Shown here piece by piece: positions 36,620-47,504 of a DNA stretch of 64,000 bases. The first letter of the stretch is position 1. The number at the start of each line of letters is the position of its first letter. This DNA comes from Ophiocordyceps camponoti-saundersi (nom. inval.) (Eukaryota; Ascomycota; Sordariomycetes; Hypocreales; Ophiocordycipitaceae). A program made the position numbers and the translations under genes. The stretch spans positions 186,001 to 250,000 of the forward strand of contig PDHQ01000029.1 of assembly GCA_003339415.1 (NCBI GenBank). The letters run 5' to 3'. The notes below the pieces were generated by a model that did no database searches, was not told the origin of the DNA, and saw only the letters and a list, made by a program, of their open reading frames with translations.

Positions 36620-37051
36620 CTTGATCTTGATTTAGTGAGCAGGAGGATCGTGGCCAATAGCGTGAGGAGTGGTCGCTTTTGCCGAGGGACGTCTCTCGTT
36701 TCAGGAACAGTTTTTAAAGACACGAAGGCGGATGCACACCACCATGCACGTTTCTGCTCAGACCCGAGGGGGTGGCTATAATTTGCAGATGTTTGGCTGA
36801 CCCCCGCGTCAGCCCCGACGCTACTCGAGATGACAGTCTTCTTACCTATGGTCAGATATCACGTAAATAAGATGAAACGGCCCGGGTATCCAGGATCCTT
36901 TCAGCCACCGGGCGTAATCTAAGGCCATTGGCTGCAGCTAGCACGTGTTCGAGCTTCGATTTATTCCTTGCCAACTGCTAATGCTTAAGTTATTTACATT
37001 GGACAGATTCGAGCAAAGCTCTACACCAAAGACCTGGTCATCACATCGACT
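36620..37051. promoter_or_regulatory. Divergent promoter, SDR-c / FAD oxidase 2
   Basis: 432 bp between start codons, the tightest divergent pair in the cluster. A CTTTAAAAA (minus) lies about 100 bp upstream of SDR-c. CCCGAGGGGG and CCCGGGTATCC GC-rich motifs occur, but no TCGG-type inverted repeat was found. Confidence 0.4.
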
Positions 37052-38977
37052 ATGTTTGGAGATATCACTACTTTGGGCTGGGGATCCCTCATCCTCGGGC
37101 TTTCGTTCTGGGGTAACACATCAGAGAACACCAGTAGTAATGCGCAAGCTACTCTAGATCTCGACCTTAGACCTCTTCTCACAGACAGTGCTCGGCAATG
37201 GTCAGATAACACCACCATCTTGTTTCCAGACTCTTCCGAGTTTGCGACAGCCACAGAACGATGGACTGTTTTCCGTCCACCCACTTATCGCGCTGCAGTC
37301 AGACCCGGGACAGCGGAAGACATTAGCAAAATAGTGTGTCAAAGACTAATGTATCTCCAATCATGATTAAATTGCTAATACCTTCAAGATCAAGCTCGCT
37401 ACATCCCACAAGATCCCGTTTCTCACCCGAGGGGCGGGTCACAGTTATAGCATAACGCTTGGAGACTTCCAGCATGGTCTGGCTCTAGATCTCAGCCAAT
37501 TCAAAACACTTGAGATAGATGTCGATTCCGAGACTCTGACGGTCGGTCCTGGTGTCACCTTCAACGATATTTTTGACCCATTATACGAGGCCGGATTTGA
37601 GATCCGTAGGCCTTCCATCTGTCTCTTATTCTCTAGTCAAAACTGATCCCTTCCATCTGATAGAAACTGGAACGTGCTCATGCCCCAGCCTAATCGGCGT
37701 AACCCTTGGGGGAGGAGTAGGCCGTCTCCAGGTATGTGCTAGGTTTTGCGTTTCTGCGTTTCTGAATGGTATCTTTCTCATCTTACGACATCCACTTCAC
37801 ATCTGAGTTCCACCAGGTTCAGCCCGCTGCAGAATTGTTAGTATGCTGATTGTCTTGTTATCGACTGCAGGGAAAGCATGGTCTTGTTCTAGATTCACTC
37901 CTCTCTGTCCGCATGATAACGGCCGACGGAGAGCACATTGAGGTTTCGCGAAACTCTCATCCAGACCTTTTCTGGGGAGTCAGGGGTGCCGGCGCGAACT
38001 TCGGCGTGGTGACATCTGCCACTTACAAAGTTCACCGACTGGTGGACCGCGGCGAATACTTACACGCCGACTTCTACTTTCCAGCTGAAAAGAGCTACGA
38101 CTATTTTAAAATTATAGAGTCTTTGAACGAAAATCTACCCGCTAACTTGGCTACTATTGTGCTGGTTAACTGGAATTCTACCACGAATCAGGTACGAACT
38201 CTTCTTCCTTAACCGAGTAGCACAACCAGATAACGAGTGGAAAGATTCAAGTTGGTGGAAACTGGGTGTACTTTGGGCCAAAGGACGAGGGGTTGAAACT
38301 TCTGAAACCCGTTTTCGACCTGCAGCCCATTTCCTCTGTGGTAAGCACAGTTTCTTGGAATAAATTGCTAGCAACGACGGGTGGCAATTACGACGAATTG
38401 GTTTGTCTCGGCAACACAACGCGTGACCTCTACAGTCTGAACCAAAAGAGGTACTCCGCCGCGGGATACCAGAAAGGCTTTGACAAGATGGCGGAATTCT
38501 TCGCAAATCACCCAGGAGGGCGAAACAGCGCCTTGGTGTTCGAAATATTTCCTAACCAAGCCACGGCAGCTGTACCTCAGGACGAGACAGCATATGCATG
38601 GCGGGATGCCACGGGATATATGTAAGTCTATCTCAAGTTCTCGACATAACTCAGGCAGAGGAAGTCAAGCAGATCAAGTTTGACATGAATTATCTTCCAG
38701 AATCGCGCATCTTGTGTGGGATCACGGAGATACAGCTACAGCTGAGGCAGCAAATAAGCTTGGTTTAGACATACGCAAGGAATTAGCGCGTACATCTGGC
38801 TATACTGAGCCTTCAGTCTTCATCAACTATGCCCGTGGTGACGAAGGCCTGGAGAATATTTACGGCGCAGGAAAACTCCGTCGTCTTGCCCAACTGAAGA
38901 AAGTGTGGGATCCGAATAACGTCTTCGCATTCAATCACCCATTGCCAACAAAGTATCCGCAGGAAAAGGAGCTATGA
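37052..38977 (+). CDS. FAD-linked oxidase 2, BBE-like
   Basis: Six exons: 37052-37333, 37389-37605, 37664-37731, 37871-38191, 38245-38621 and 38701-38977; 513 aa. All joins are in phase and continue the fold, for example [18 protein letters not shown] and [12 protein letters not shown]. His in TRGAGHSY (about 112) and Cys in GTCSC (about 171/173) are candidate flavin links. The C-terminus has the BBE form ([15 protein letters not shown]). The N-terminus is hydrophobic ([14 protein letters not shown]) and may be a signal peptide, less clear than in FAD oxidase 1. A second enzyme of the same family in one cluster implies two oxidations or different substrates. Confidence 0.92.
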
Positions 38978-39444
38978 GTACAATCAATGTATAGCACGGC
39001 CTTGGAAGCATGACGTGTGATTACTGAAGAAGATAGCCTAAATTTATTTAAGAGAGTAACACAGAAAATATCTCTTTTCTTTTAACAACCACCACCCCGG
39101 TGTCTATTACTATCAGTCTTTAGAAACGGCATCATGTCTAAACCAACCTACTAGCTGACATAAACTGTTATGTGGTCACGGCAGCGTCTCTTATAGGGCC
39201 TATGATCTGAGCATCTCTCCGGAGGTGCCTCCACTTTCAAGTGCCAGAGCTACGTCTGTGTCGGAAACAATAGGACTACGACGTTAGATTATGGGACCTT
39301 TCACAGCCAACCTTGTTTTTCAGATCTTCATTTAAGCAATCAGCTTCTTATAACGTTATGGATAGAAAACCGTGGATCTGTCTCTTCTAAGCAAGTAAAG
39401 TCATCACAATCCTAAATTGTACTTCTGCCGTCGCATACGTCTCA
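38978..39444. other. Convergent 3' intergenic
   Basis: 467 bp between the stops of FAD oxidase 2 (+) and the P450 (-). No coding signal. Confidence 0.5.
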
Positions 39445-41409
39445 CTATTCTTGACTTTCGGTCGGCTCGTCGTTGTCACTCAGAGATTCGTAGTCTTTCC
39501 ATTTCAAGCCTTCCGGGACAGTCTTCCACTGCTTACTTTCGTCGAGAAGCTCAAGCATCTTAGCCCACTCTTCCTGAACTCGGGCGACTTTTTGCTGGCT
39601 TCTCGGCACAATATTGGCCTTGAAGGGTCGGGGACATACAAACAAACCGTCAACGATGTTATCCACGTCTGGCACAATCTCATGGCCAGTTTTCCCATCC
39701 ACTGCTCGCTTAATGTCAAAAGCCCAAAGCGTCCTGGACATTGCTAAGAAAAGAGAACGGTCGGCGATGTGCATGCCCTGGCACATCCTGCGACCGGCGC
39801 CGAACACAAAATGGTCGCGCTTGGTCGCATCTGCGTTAACTGCAGCCTGAGCGGAGTTTTGGTTGTCACCCGCCCAACGTGAAGGGTTGTATTGCCGTGG
39901 GTCGGGATGCCTTTTTGGATCATTGTGTATGGCCCTAGTCGAAAATGTGTGAGCAAAGAGGGTCGAACGTGTGGAGAAGCCGGCACCCACCAGACGTTGA
40001 ATATTACAGCCGCACCCTTGGGTATGTGGTAGCCTTGATACTCGTCGTCCTGTACTACAGCATGCGGCACTCCCAAAACCGCAGCAGGCATCCAGCGTAG
40101 GCTCTCCTTCATGCAGCCTCGGATGAATGGCAGTTCGGGAACATCATTCAGATCTGGCATACGATCTCCGCAGACACGATCGATCTCTGCTTGAGCCTCT
40201 TTCGCTACCTCAGGAAACAGTAGCATGGCCTGGAAAAAGCCAATAAGGATCGCCGATGTGGTTTCGGAACCTGCCTGAAGAAGTGAGCCGCTCATATAGC
40301 AGGCCAGTTCGTCGGAGAACCCTATTTCCTTTTGGACGCGGATAAGGTCAATGCAGCAGCATGGCTGGGATTTTGTCAGCTAGGGCTCATCAATCCGCTG
40401 CCAAGTAGCTTGCCTTGGCCGTGCCGCTGTTAAGCTGCTTTCGGGCATTTAAGAAATGTCTCATGAATAGATTCATCTCTCTCTTGTGCACCTCCATACC
40501 CAGCTTTCTGCTTGGGAGTAAGAAATCCGGCAGGCGTCTGAGGACAGGAAATAAGTCAAGTAGAGCCGCTACCTAGAGAAAGGATGTCAGTTCCTGTAGC
40601 ATATGAAATTAAGAAGCTTGCTATGTGTATACTTACCTGGGTTCCGGCCAATTCGGAGAGTCGTTCAAAGTTCTATTTCTTCCAGTCAGCCATAGTTTCC
40701 CTCGACAAGACGGCCATCTGACCTCAAACATCTCCACTAAGTTTGGGTCATCACTAGTAGGTGTGCGGTAGCCGAAAGTCATCTGCGTTGTTAGTGACGT
40801 AGTGTAGCGGCGTATGTGCGAGATAAAATCTTGAGGTTGATCAAGAAACCCCATCAACATTGCCTTGTTTTCTAAGTCTTGATAAGGAACATAGCTTCGT
40901 GCGACCGCAACGTTGAGAACGCCGTGAGCGAGCTTTCGAACCATGCGCCAGGTATTCCCATATGCCTAATTGTCTCAAAGTGTTATTCAAGGCGTAGAAC
41001 AGAGAAACTCGATCATGGTTGGTCATCAGTAGGGAGAAGACTTTACCATAAAAAGGGGTCGGAGATTACCACTGATAATCTCTTGACCGAGGTAAAACTC
41101 CGGTCTTGATGAGTAGATGGCGCTTCGCTTGTCCAGAAGGTCCTTCACAGCCACGTCGGAAGATAGGACGACAACAACCTTTGAGCCAAGCATGAGGGAG
41201 TATACTGGCCCATACTCCCGCGCCCATTTCTGAAATTGCAGGTGACCATTTCCCTTTGGCATCTGGTGAAGATTGCCGATTAGAGGCAGAGTGGGTGGCC
41301 CTGGCGGGTAATTCTTGGGCCGTCTGCTAATTTTGCTCATGCGCCAAGCACACAACACCAAAACTATAGAGCCCAAGATCCAGGCTCGTGTATAGCTGGT
41401 GAAAGCCAT
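39445..41409 (-). CDS. Cytochrome P450 monooxygenase
   Basis: Six exons: 41409-41047, 40965-40723, 40672-40637, 40572-40414, 40364-39991 and 39934-39445; 554 aa. Exon 3 is only 36 nt. Intron 4 (40413-40365, 49 nt) uses a GC-AG border; no GT occurs between the two coding blocks and a GCTGAC branch site is present. N-terminal membrane anchor (WILGSIVLVLCAW), Pro hinge PPGPPTLPLIGN, I-helix AGSETTS, ExxR in KESLRW, and haem loop FVFGAGRRMCQG with Cys at about 441. It resembles fungal P450s of OrdA/CYP65-like type that oxidise polyketides; the subfamily is not assigned. ER-bound hydroxylase or epoxidase of the pathway. Divergent to SDR-d. Confidence 0.93.
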
Positions 41410-42416
41410 GCTCGGATTGTGGGATGAAGATCAACGGAACCGAAAGTTACGTCAAACCAGGTAGGTAGTTGAACGGTCGCCGAAGACTATGGGCAATGTC
41501 CTCAATAGGGAAATTTGGGAGAAATCAGAAAACGAAGGGTTTCTGGACAAAGAAAGAGAAAGGGCAGACAAAGTCCCCGTATGATTCATGGATGGAGATA
41601 CATGTTGAAGTGTCCAGGAGGCAGCAGGGTCAGATGTGGGAAATCAAGGTTCGGGATGTCCGAACCGACCGCCGCGGTAAGCAGACCTCCCCATTACGAA
41701 AATCAGAAAAAGAGCAGTTCATAGAGCAAGAATAGCCGGAGGAATGCATTGCGTTGTTGTCAGATAAAGCGGAAGCTCCAAAGTTCCCAATATGGAAAAT
41801 GGTCTGTATGCCAGGCAGGGCGCTCATTTGAGCCAGAGATAACATGAAACATAATCACATATCAGCGTTAATGTCAGCCCTAGTCGTTCCATTACTGCAT
41901 GTGTGCGGTCCAGGTTCATTCTGTACGGATGCCATAGAGGAAGACGTTCATACGTTCTCATGGCGCCACACAATGCATCCTGCGAAGCGTCGTGATCACT
42001 CACCTCGTCGCTGTTGTGTGTCGGACAATCTACAGTGAATCGTGGATATTGACAGATCTCTCGTAAGCAAACGGCCCGCCGTCGACATATCTGACAGCCA
42101 GGAATCCTTCACTACAGATACCCCTAGAGGTCAAGAGTGAGCGCTAGAACATTCTCACCATTAAACATCGCCCCCTGAGCTTTGACGGCCCTGTATGATA
42201 TCCAGCTCCGCGGAAAGTGGCTTACCCGTTGGTGTAGGAGGTGGCGTACCTTGAAACATAAGCCGATCAGCTGAAAGTGGTAGTGGAATAGGAACCGTCT
42301 TCGTCCCCTGCCCAGTCGACAAACAAACAGACCTTGACCATTATTTTTCTATCAACAGATGCGAGGATCTTCGCTATACCACACGTCTTGAGCACCCTGC
42401 ACTTGAGTCAAGCACC
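41410..42416. promoter_or_regulatory. Divergent promoter, P450 / SDR-d
   Basis: About 1 kb between start codons. Contains the perfect inverted repeat at 41648-41666. No gene family was recognised in the short frames. Confidence 0.45.
41648..41666. promoter_or_regulatory. Perfect inverted repeat, candidate Zn2Cys6 site
   Basis: GGTTCGG-GATGT-CCGAACC: 7-bp perfect arms with a 5-bp spacer, containing TCGG-N5-CCGA. Zn2Cys6 regulators bind CGG/CCG inverted repeats of this kind (AflR binds a related TCG...CGA form). It lies about 240 bp upstream of the P450 start. Binding is inferred from form only. Confidence 0.4.
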
Positions 42417-43761
42417 ATGTCCGGAGAGCAGAAATTTGCCTTGGTAACTGGGTAAATATTCTTCGGGGCATGTATGCTTTGTGCTGAATCATGACTGAAA
42501 TCATGGAATGTATAGGTGTGGCAAGGGCGGCATCGGCGAAGCTCTCGTTCACCAATATGCCCGCCATGGCGTTCATCCTATCGCCACCGTGCTCCCATCG
42601 GAAAGCAGCGAACACCTTGACCAGGAAGGAATCACCTGGTTTCCCTTGGACGTGACCGATGAGAAATCTGTTACCGACCTTAAGCAGAGCATACTAGGTC
42701 TCACCGGTGGCTCACTGGACATTCTTGTAAACAACGCGTGAGCTTTTCATCCCTTTGGCTGCTTGAGATTTTTATTCTAACATTCAATTTCATGTAGCGG
42801 GATATGTTAGAAGCCCCGCGACGTTGGGAAAAAAAATGTACATGCTAACATTTGAACATTCAAGGCTACACCATGACCGCAATCGATACCAATGTCAACT
42901 CGGTAAAGCGAATGTTCGACGTAAATCTCTTCGGGCCTATGCAAATGGTTCATCATTTCCACGACATGATTATCCAAGCTACGGGCACTATTGTGAATAT
43001 TGGCTCGATTGGGGGAATCGTTCCGTATATGTATGGAGGTAAGATATACTTCACCAAGAACAGTAATGGGTATGCGTTGACTTCAGTCAAGCATCGTATA
43101 ACGCTTCTAAGGCCGCCCTTCACCACTGGTCGAATACATTGCGTCTTGAGATGTCTCCGTTTAGGTAAGTTGAAACCCGAAACCATGAACCAAGACGCTG
43201 CAACTGCGATTGGATTGACTGATCACTTGCCATCCAGTGTTAAAGTTATCACAGTATGTCTATAAGCTCGAAGCCGCTCCTTTTAAAGCCTGTTACTAAT
43301 AGATGGCTTCACATTGAAAGGTAATATCTGGGGAGATTGGTACTAATATACTGAAAAACGATATAAACAGGGAATTACCACAGGGTCTGTTTCCAAAGAA
43401 GTTTCAGTTCTTCTTTACATGCTGAATATACTACACTTAGGGTCATATTACTCTCCTCTTGCCCCAGATTTTAAAAAGCACGTTCAGAGGACGCCAGGTA
43501 TGTAATTTCAGTAAATACTACTCTTGCGTCACTAAGGTAGCCCTCGCAGAAACTACGGATCGATTTGACTATGCTGCAAATGTTGTTGCGCAATCTTTGA
43601 GACCTTCACCTGCTGCCTGGTTTTGGTATGGAAAAGCAACAAGCATTATTCGATTCTTCGACACATTTGCTTGGCGCACCTTCTGGGATTATGTGTTCTG
43701 GAGAGAATTTAAATTAGAGAAGGTGCAAAAAGCTCATATTGTTAAAACCAAGAAGCTCTAG
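42417..43761 (+). CDS. AYR1-like short-chain dehydrogenase (SDR-d)
   Basis: Nine exons: 42417-42451, 42516-42737, 42798-42805, 42865-43038, 43092-43164, 43238-43253, 43321-43384, 43441-43497 and 43550-43761; 286 aa. Exon 3 is 8 nt and exon 6 is 16 nt. Each join is in phase and continues the family: NNAGICYTMTAID across the microexon, VPYMYGASYNASKAALHH, PQGSYYSPLAPDF and QRTPETTDRFDY. Motifs: VTGCGKGGIG, NNAG, Ser in NIGS, Y-N-A-S-K. Related to 1-acyl-dihydroxyacetone-phosphate reductases, a fold often recruited to polyketide clusters. Without splicing it would look like a pseudogene. Paralogue of SDR-f. Confidence 0.88.
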
Positions 43762-44317
43762 TTATAGTTAATAAGCTCTTTAATTTCTACTCACATCTAC
43801 CAGTTAGGTTCTTCTAATGTTGAAGCTGTATTAGATGTAGATACTTAGGAAGTATTCTAGCAGCATGTCTATATGCTAGATTTAAACGTGATTAAACTCT
43901 ACTATTTTCTTCCTGTTTTTCCTTATAAACATGGATAGACCACCGATTATTTCTTGGAGATCATTGCTCACCCGAGCCACTGTAGTGCTCTCTTGTGTCT
44001 AATACGATAAATTCTCCTCTTTCAAGTCTGTTACCTTAAAGACGCAGTAAAGTTGATATAATCAAAACTGCCACAGCGGTGAAGCCATCTATAAATGACC
44101 GGGCGTATATTACTCTAATTTGTAGAATTCCCCTCCTCTTTAGCGTGAAAGTACTAAAAAAGGGAAAAAGACGCTTCTCACAAGTGTAGAACTATAAGTT
44201 ATAGTAGAATTGGCATCGAACTCTAGCTTAAGGACCACTACTATATCTTAGATACAGGTGCCGACAATTCCTAAAGGAAAAACAGAAACTAGGGACAACT
44301 CCCAGGGATTCTCCTAT
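43762..44317. other. Convergent 3' intergenic
   Basis: 556 bp of AT-leaning sequence between the stops of SDR-d (+) and cupin 2 (-). No coding signal. Confidence 0.5.
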
Positions 44318-44979
44318 TCAACGCCCCTCGTAGTACGGTTGAAGCTCGTTAAGTTCTTCCTCGAGAGGCTTCCCGTCAATCAAGACAGGCTTACAATCGA
44401 GCAAAATCCACATCATCCTGCCAGGCAAAGTACCATTACCAGTGATATTGTGCCACTGGTGGGCTGACGCTCGCTGCACGCTGACATCGCCCTGACGCAT
44501 GATGCGCTCCTCCCCGGAGTCAAGGATCAGCCTGAATTCGCCCTCAATTACTACGCCGTAGTCAAGCGAAACAGCTCGATGCATGGGCGACAGCACATTG
44601 GGCCCGAAATCGATCATGCGGCAGACAGACCCGTTATGAATGTGCAGGCCAGGCTGTGATTAAGAGTGAGCGTCAGCGTCGTGGACTTTTTATTTCTAAA
44701 AGTCGTAATTACCTCGTTCTCCTTAGCGTACTTAAGGTCAACGTCACCGTTCAGCTCAATGGGCGTCTCCTTGGTCGAGTAGATGATGTTTGCAATGGCT
44801 TGCTCGTTGCCAATAATGCGATGGTGATCTCCGCAATCAGTTCCTAGGAAGACTCCTTTACCCTCCGCATTGTGGCCCGTGATATGTCGAACAGTTTTTC
44901 GCAACCCAGGGGCCGGAAAGCTCGAGACATATCCGGCACTGGTAAGAAGCAAGTCTGAAGGGGGTTGCTCAGAGGCCAT
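44318..44979 (-). CDS. Cupin-domain protein 2
   Basis: Two exons, 44979-44713 and 44653-44318 (59-nt intron), 200 aa. The start at 44979 (MASEQPPSD) is chosen; an upstream in-frame Met would add 36 unconserved residues. The barrel shows SPMHRAVSLDYGVVIEGEF (motif 1) and GDVSVQRASAHQWHN (motif 2), the form of the small fungal cupin_2 proteins. The metal site may be incomplete: His in MHR and His in AHQWH are visible, but the classic HxH is not. A cupin of this size is a constant member of HR-PKS salicylaldehyde clusters. Role inferred, not shown: cofactor-independent assistance in cyclisation or oxidation. Confidence 0.88.
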
Positions 44980-45884
44980 GATGAAGAGAAGATATCTAGT
45001 GCGAGGGCAATGGTGGAAGAGATGATTGACTGAAGACTTGAGATTGGGCATCTCCGGGAGTCTTAAATAGCTCTTTCGCCGCTTCACAGCCTGATATGGG
45101 ATACTAATGCCGCTATGGTCAGCAAGAGATAGATGGTCATGACGGCGGCCTTTCTGTCTTTCCTGTATGCAGGGGCATGGAGTTTGGGGGCGGAAAAGGA
45201 TAATGGAGGAAGAAAGGTGTCAAATCGTCTCCTTGTAGTAATTTATCCAAACCGCTTATGAGAAGATTATCCACGCCGTTTTCACGGACAATTTCTTTTT
45301 GCGCGGGTTAAAGGTGAGCTCCACGCTCTCAGTGCAGATCGAATAACATTCAACGCGTCCTTGATTGTCTTCGAGCTTCTTGCATATCCTGCATGGACGT
45401 GCAGAAAGCTACATGCGGAATCCCGGAAGATACCGTGACACTGCATTACAAGGAGGTCACTTGTATGGATTTAATACCGGGCGGCTATCGTCAGTCTTAC
45501 AATTGGAGATTGATGACATGCATGGATATGCATGTAGGTAGGATTGCATGTATAAACGCTGGTTTACTTTCCGCATGGTTGCAAGATGAAGATAATATTG
45601 TCTCATTCTGATGAAAGAAAGAAAAGGCAGAAATAAGGATTTAAGCTGAATTTGATTGCTTGACTTAGATTGTTGGTCTGTCTTGTATCTGCTTGCCCCG
45701 TCAACCATGCCCCTTGTTAGTTCAAGTCATATACCCATCTAGGAAGGCCGAGGCTGTGGATTCCACGAATGCGTCGTATAAACTTGCATGCAAAAGGACT
45801 GTTACGGGCTCACACCCCCCTCATCCATCGTCGGGCTGTGCTCCAAAACTAAGAGGCTAAGAGCTAAGACGCCACAGATGAGAC
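44980..45884. other. Intergenic: cupin 2 promoter and SDR-e 3' region
   Basis: 905 bp between two minus-strand genes. A TATA-like TATTTAAG lies at 45062-45069. The short frames have no family resemblance. Nothing else is seen. Confidence 0.45.
45062..45069 (-). promoter_or_regulatory. TATA-box-like element
   Basis: TATTTAAG on the minus strand, about 85 bp upstream of the cupin 2 start codon. Confidence 0.3.
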
Positions 45885-46893
45885 TTATATGTGACATGTA
45901 AGAGTCGTTCCTCCGTCAATGATAAGTCCGCAGCCCGTAACATAGCTTGACCTTGGGCTACAAAGAAAGATGACTGCATCGGCTACCTCTTCCGCAGTGG
46001 CTATACGTCCCAAAGGTACCATTCCCTTAACGTAGGTATCTATGTCTACTCCGCCATCCCGGGCCTTCTGGACCATTGGGGTCTCCGCCCACGAAGGACA
46101 GACGCAGTTGACTCTGATGCCGTGAGCCGCGTTGTCGAGAGCTAGAAACGGGTCAATGCCAGGCCCCTGGTCGTCCCCCTTCAGCGTCAGACTTACCGGC
46201 GTTCTTAGTTAGACCGAGAACTGCATGCTTAGCAGTCGTGTACTGCACCATCGACGGCGTGGCCACGAAGGAGGATCCTGAACCGAGCACGACGATGGAT
46301 CCACGGCTTGCACCGCGTCCTGAAGATGACGATCCTACCGGCTTCGGCTCTTGACGTTGCATGACCGACGACACGCTTCTAGTCAGATAGAACGAGCCAT
46401 CAACGTGGATCCTCAGGAAGCGACTGAATTCGACGGGGTCCGCTTCGGCGATGCCGCGAGGCTGCTCGACGCCAACCTGTGTAGGGGACAAGTGTATCAG
46501 AGCACGAGCCAGGTAGAGATGCGCAGCTCCATGAACTCACTCCCGCGCAGTTGACACAGTAGTCAATCCTGCCAAAGGCCTGAACCATGAAATCTGTTGC
46601 CTTCTCCACAGACGCCTCTTGCGATACATCTATGTAGATTGCCTCAATCCGAAACTGCGTGGCGGTCGCCACTGCTTCGCACTCGGCGGCAACTTGAGTC
46701 GCAGCCTCAAGATCTTTATCGGCAACAACAATGCCGGAAGCTCCGTCTCTGGCGAGACCGAGCACGCACGCCCTCCCTATGCCGCTGCCTGGAAGAATGA
46801 TTAGTGTTGGCATCGTCTGACATAGATGCCATCTGAGGCAGGGGAGGGGCGCCCACCACCCCCAACGATAAAGGCGTTTCCAGAAACATCCAT
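45885..46893 (-). CDS. FabG-like short-chain dehydrogenase (SDR-e)
   Basis: Four exons: 46893-46857, 46788-46541, 46476-46197 and 46141-45885; 273 aa. Introns are 68, 64 and 55 nt, all GT-AG. The first join restores FIVGGGSGIGRA (dinucleotide motif near the N-terminus). Further motifs: NCAG, Ser in VLGSGSS, Y-T-T-A-K and the C-terminal GCGLIIDGG typical of classical 3-oxoacyl-ACP-reductase-like SDRs. It shares a 611-bp divergent promoter with the PKS, so it is probably a core pathway enzyme. Predicted soluble NAD(P)-dependent ketoreductase or alcohol dehydrogenase. Confidence 0.92.
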
Positions 46894-47504
46894 GATTCGA
46901 CGATATCACAGGGTAAAGATAGACGTGTTTGAATCGGCTCCGAAAGCAGGTTTATCCGGCGTGAGATAGGGGCGTAAGGCACGAGCTCAAAAGGCAGTGT
47001 AGGTAGGTAAGAACATGGATTAATATATCTCTCCTCCTTACTAGGCCACGCGTCATATGAGATAGAGCCACCCTGTTTTCCGCGTGAAGCAGCCGCCATG
47101 GAGGCGGTGATGCTGACGGACCAGGATCTGAGAGTTCAAGAGAGATCTATGCGTGTACTTCCTCGGAGGTGACCGATATAGTCTCATATCGACGCCACCT
47201 AGCGGCCCTTGCACTGGCGAGGATTGTTGATCTTACTGAAACGACCGTTATCAGGATCGTAAGCATGTTAGTCTTCGGATCATGAACCTAGCGGCAATCT
47301 TACGGCCGACACGGCCATATGGGAGGGTCAGAACTGAAGAGGTCAAGCACAAAAGCTCTTTCTACTAGATGGTAAAAGTCGAGAATCTTCTTAGTTGAGA
47401 GACAGGAACGTGAATCACATATGAAAGTAGAACCCCCCCCAGGCACGAACTGTTACGACAACCTCAAAATCACTCTGCTCTCCTATCAGCACTTAGACCC
47501 AAAG
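46894..47504. promoter_or_regulatory. Divergent promoter, SDR-e / PKS
   Basis: 611 bp between start codons (or 527 bp if the PKS starts at the in-frame ATG at 47421). It carries the TCGG-N6-CCGA repeat at 47163-47176 and a cluster of CGGCCGACACGGCC half-sites near 47303. Confidence 0.45.
47163..47176. promoter_or_regulatory. Inverted repeat TCGG-N6-CCGA, candidate Zn2Cys6 site
   Basis: TCGG-AGGTGA-CCGA in the PKS/SDR-e promoter. It has the same half-sites as the perfect palindrome in the P450/SDR-d promoter, with one base more in the spacer. Candidate binding site for a pathway regulator that is not in this window. Confidence 0.35.

Noticed and set aside
42417..43761. SDR-d as a frameshifted pseudogene
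   Set aside because: Stops between the blocks all fall inside consensus introns; the nine-exon model is in phase throughout and matches the family from end to end.
45393..45611. 72-codon plus-strand frame between cupin 2 and SDR-e
   Set aside because: Short, no conserved features, no splice partners.
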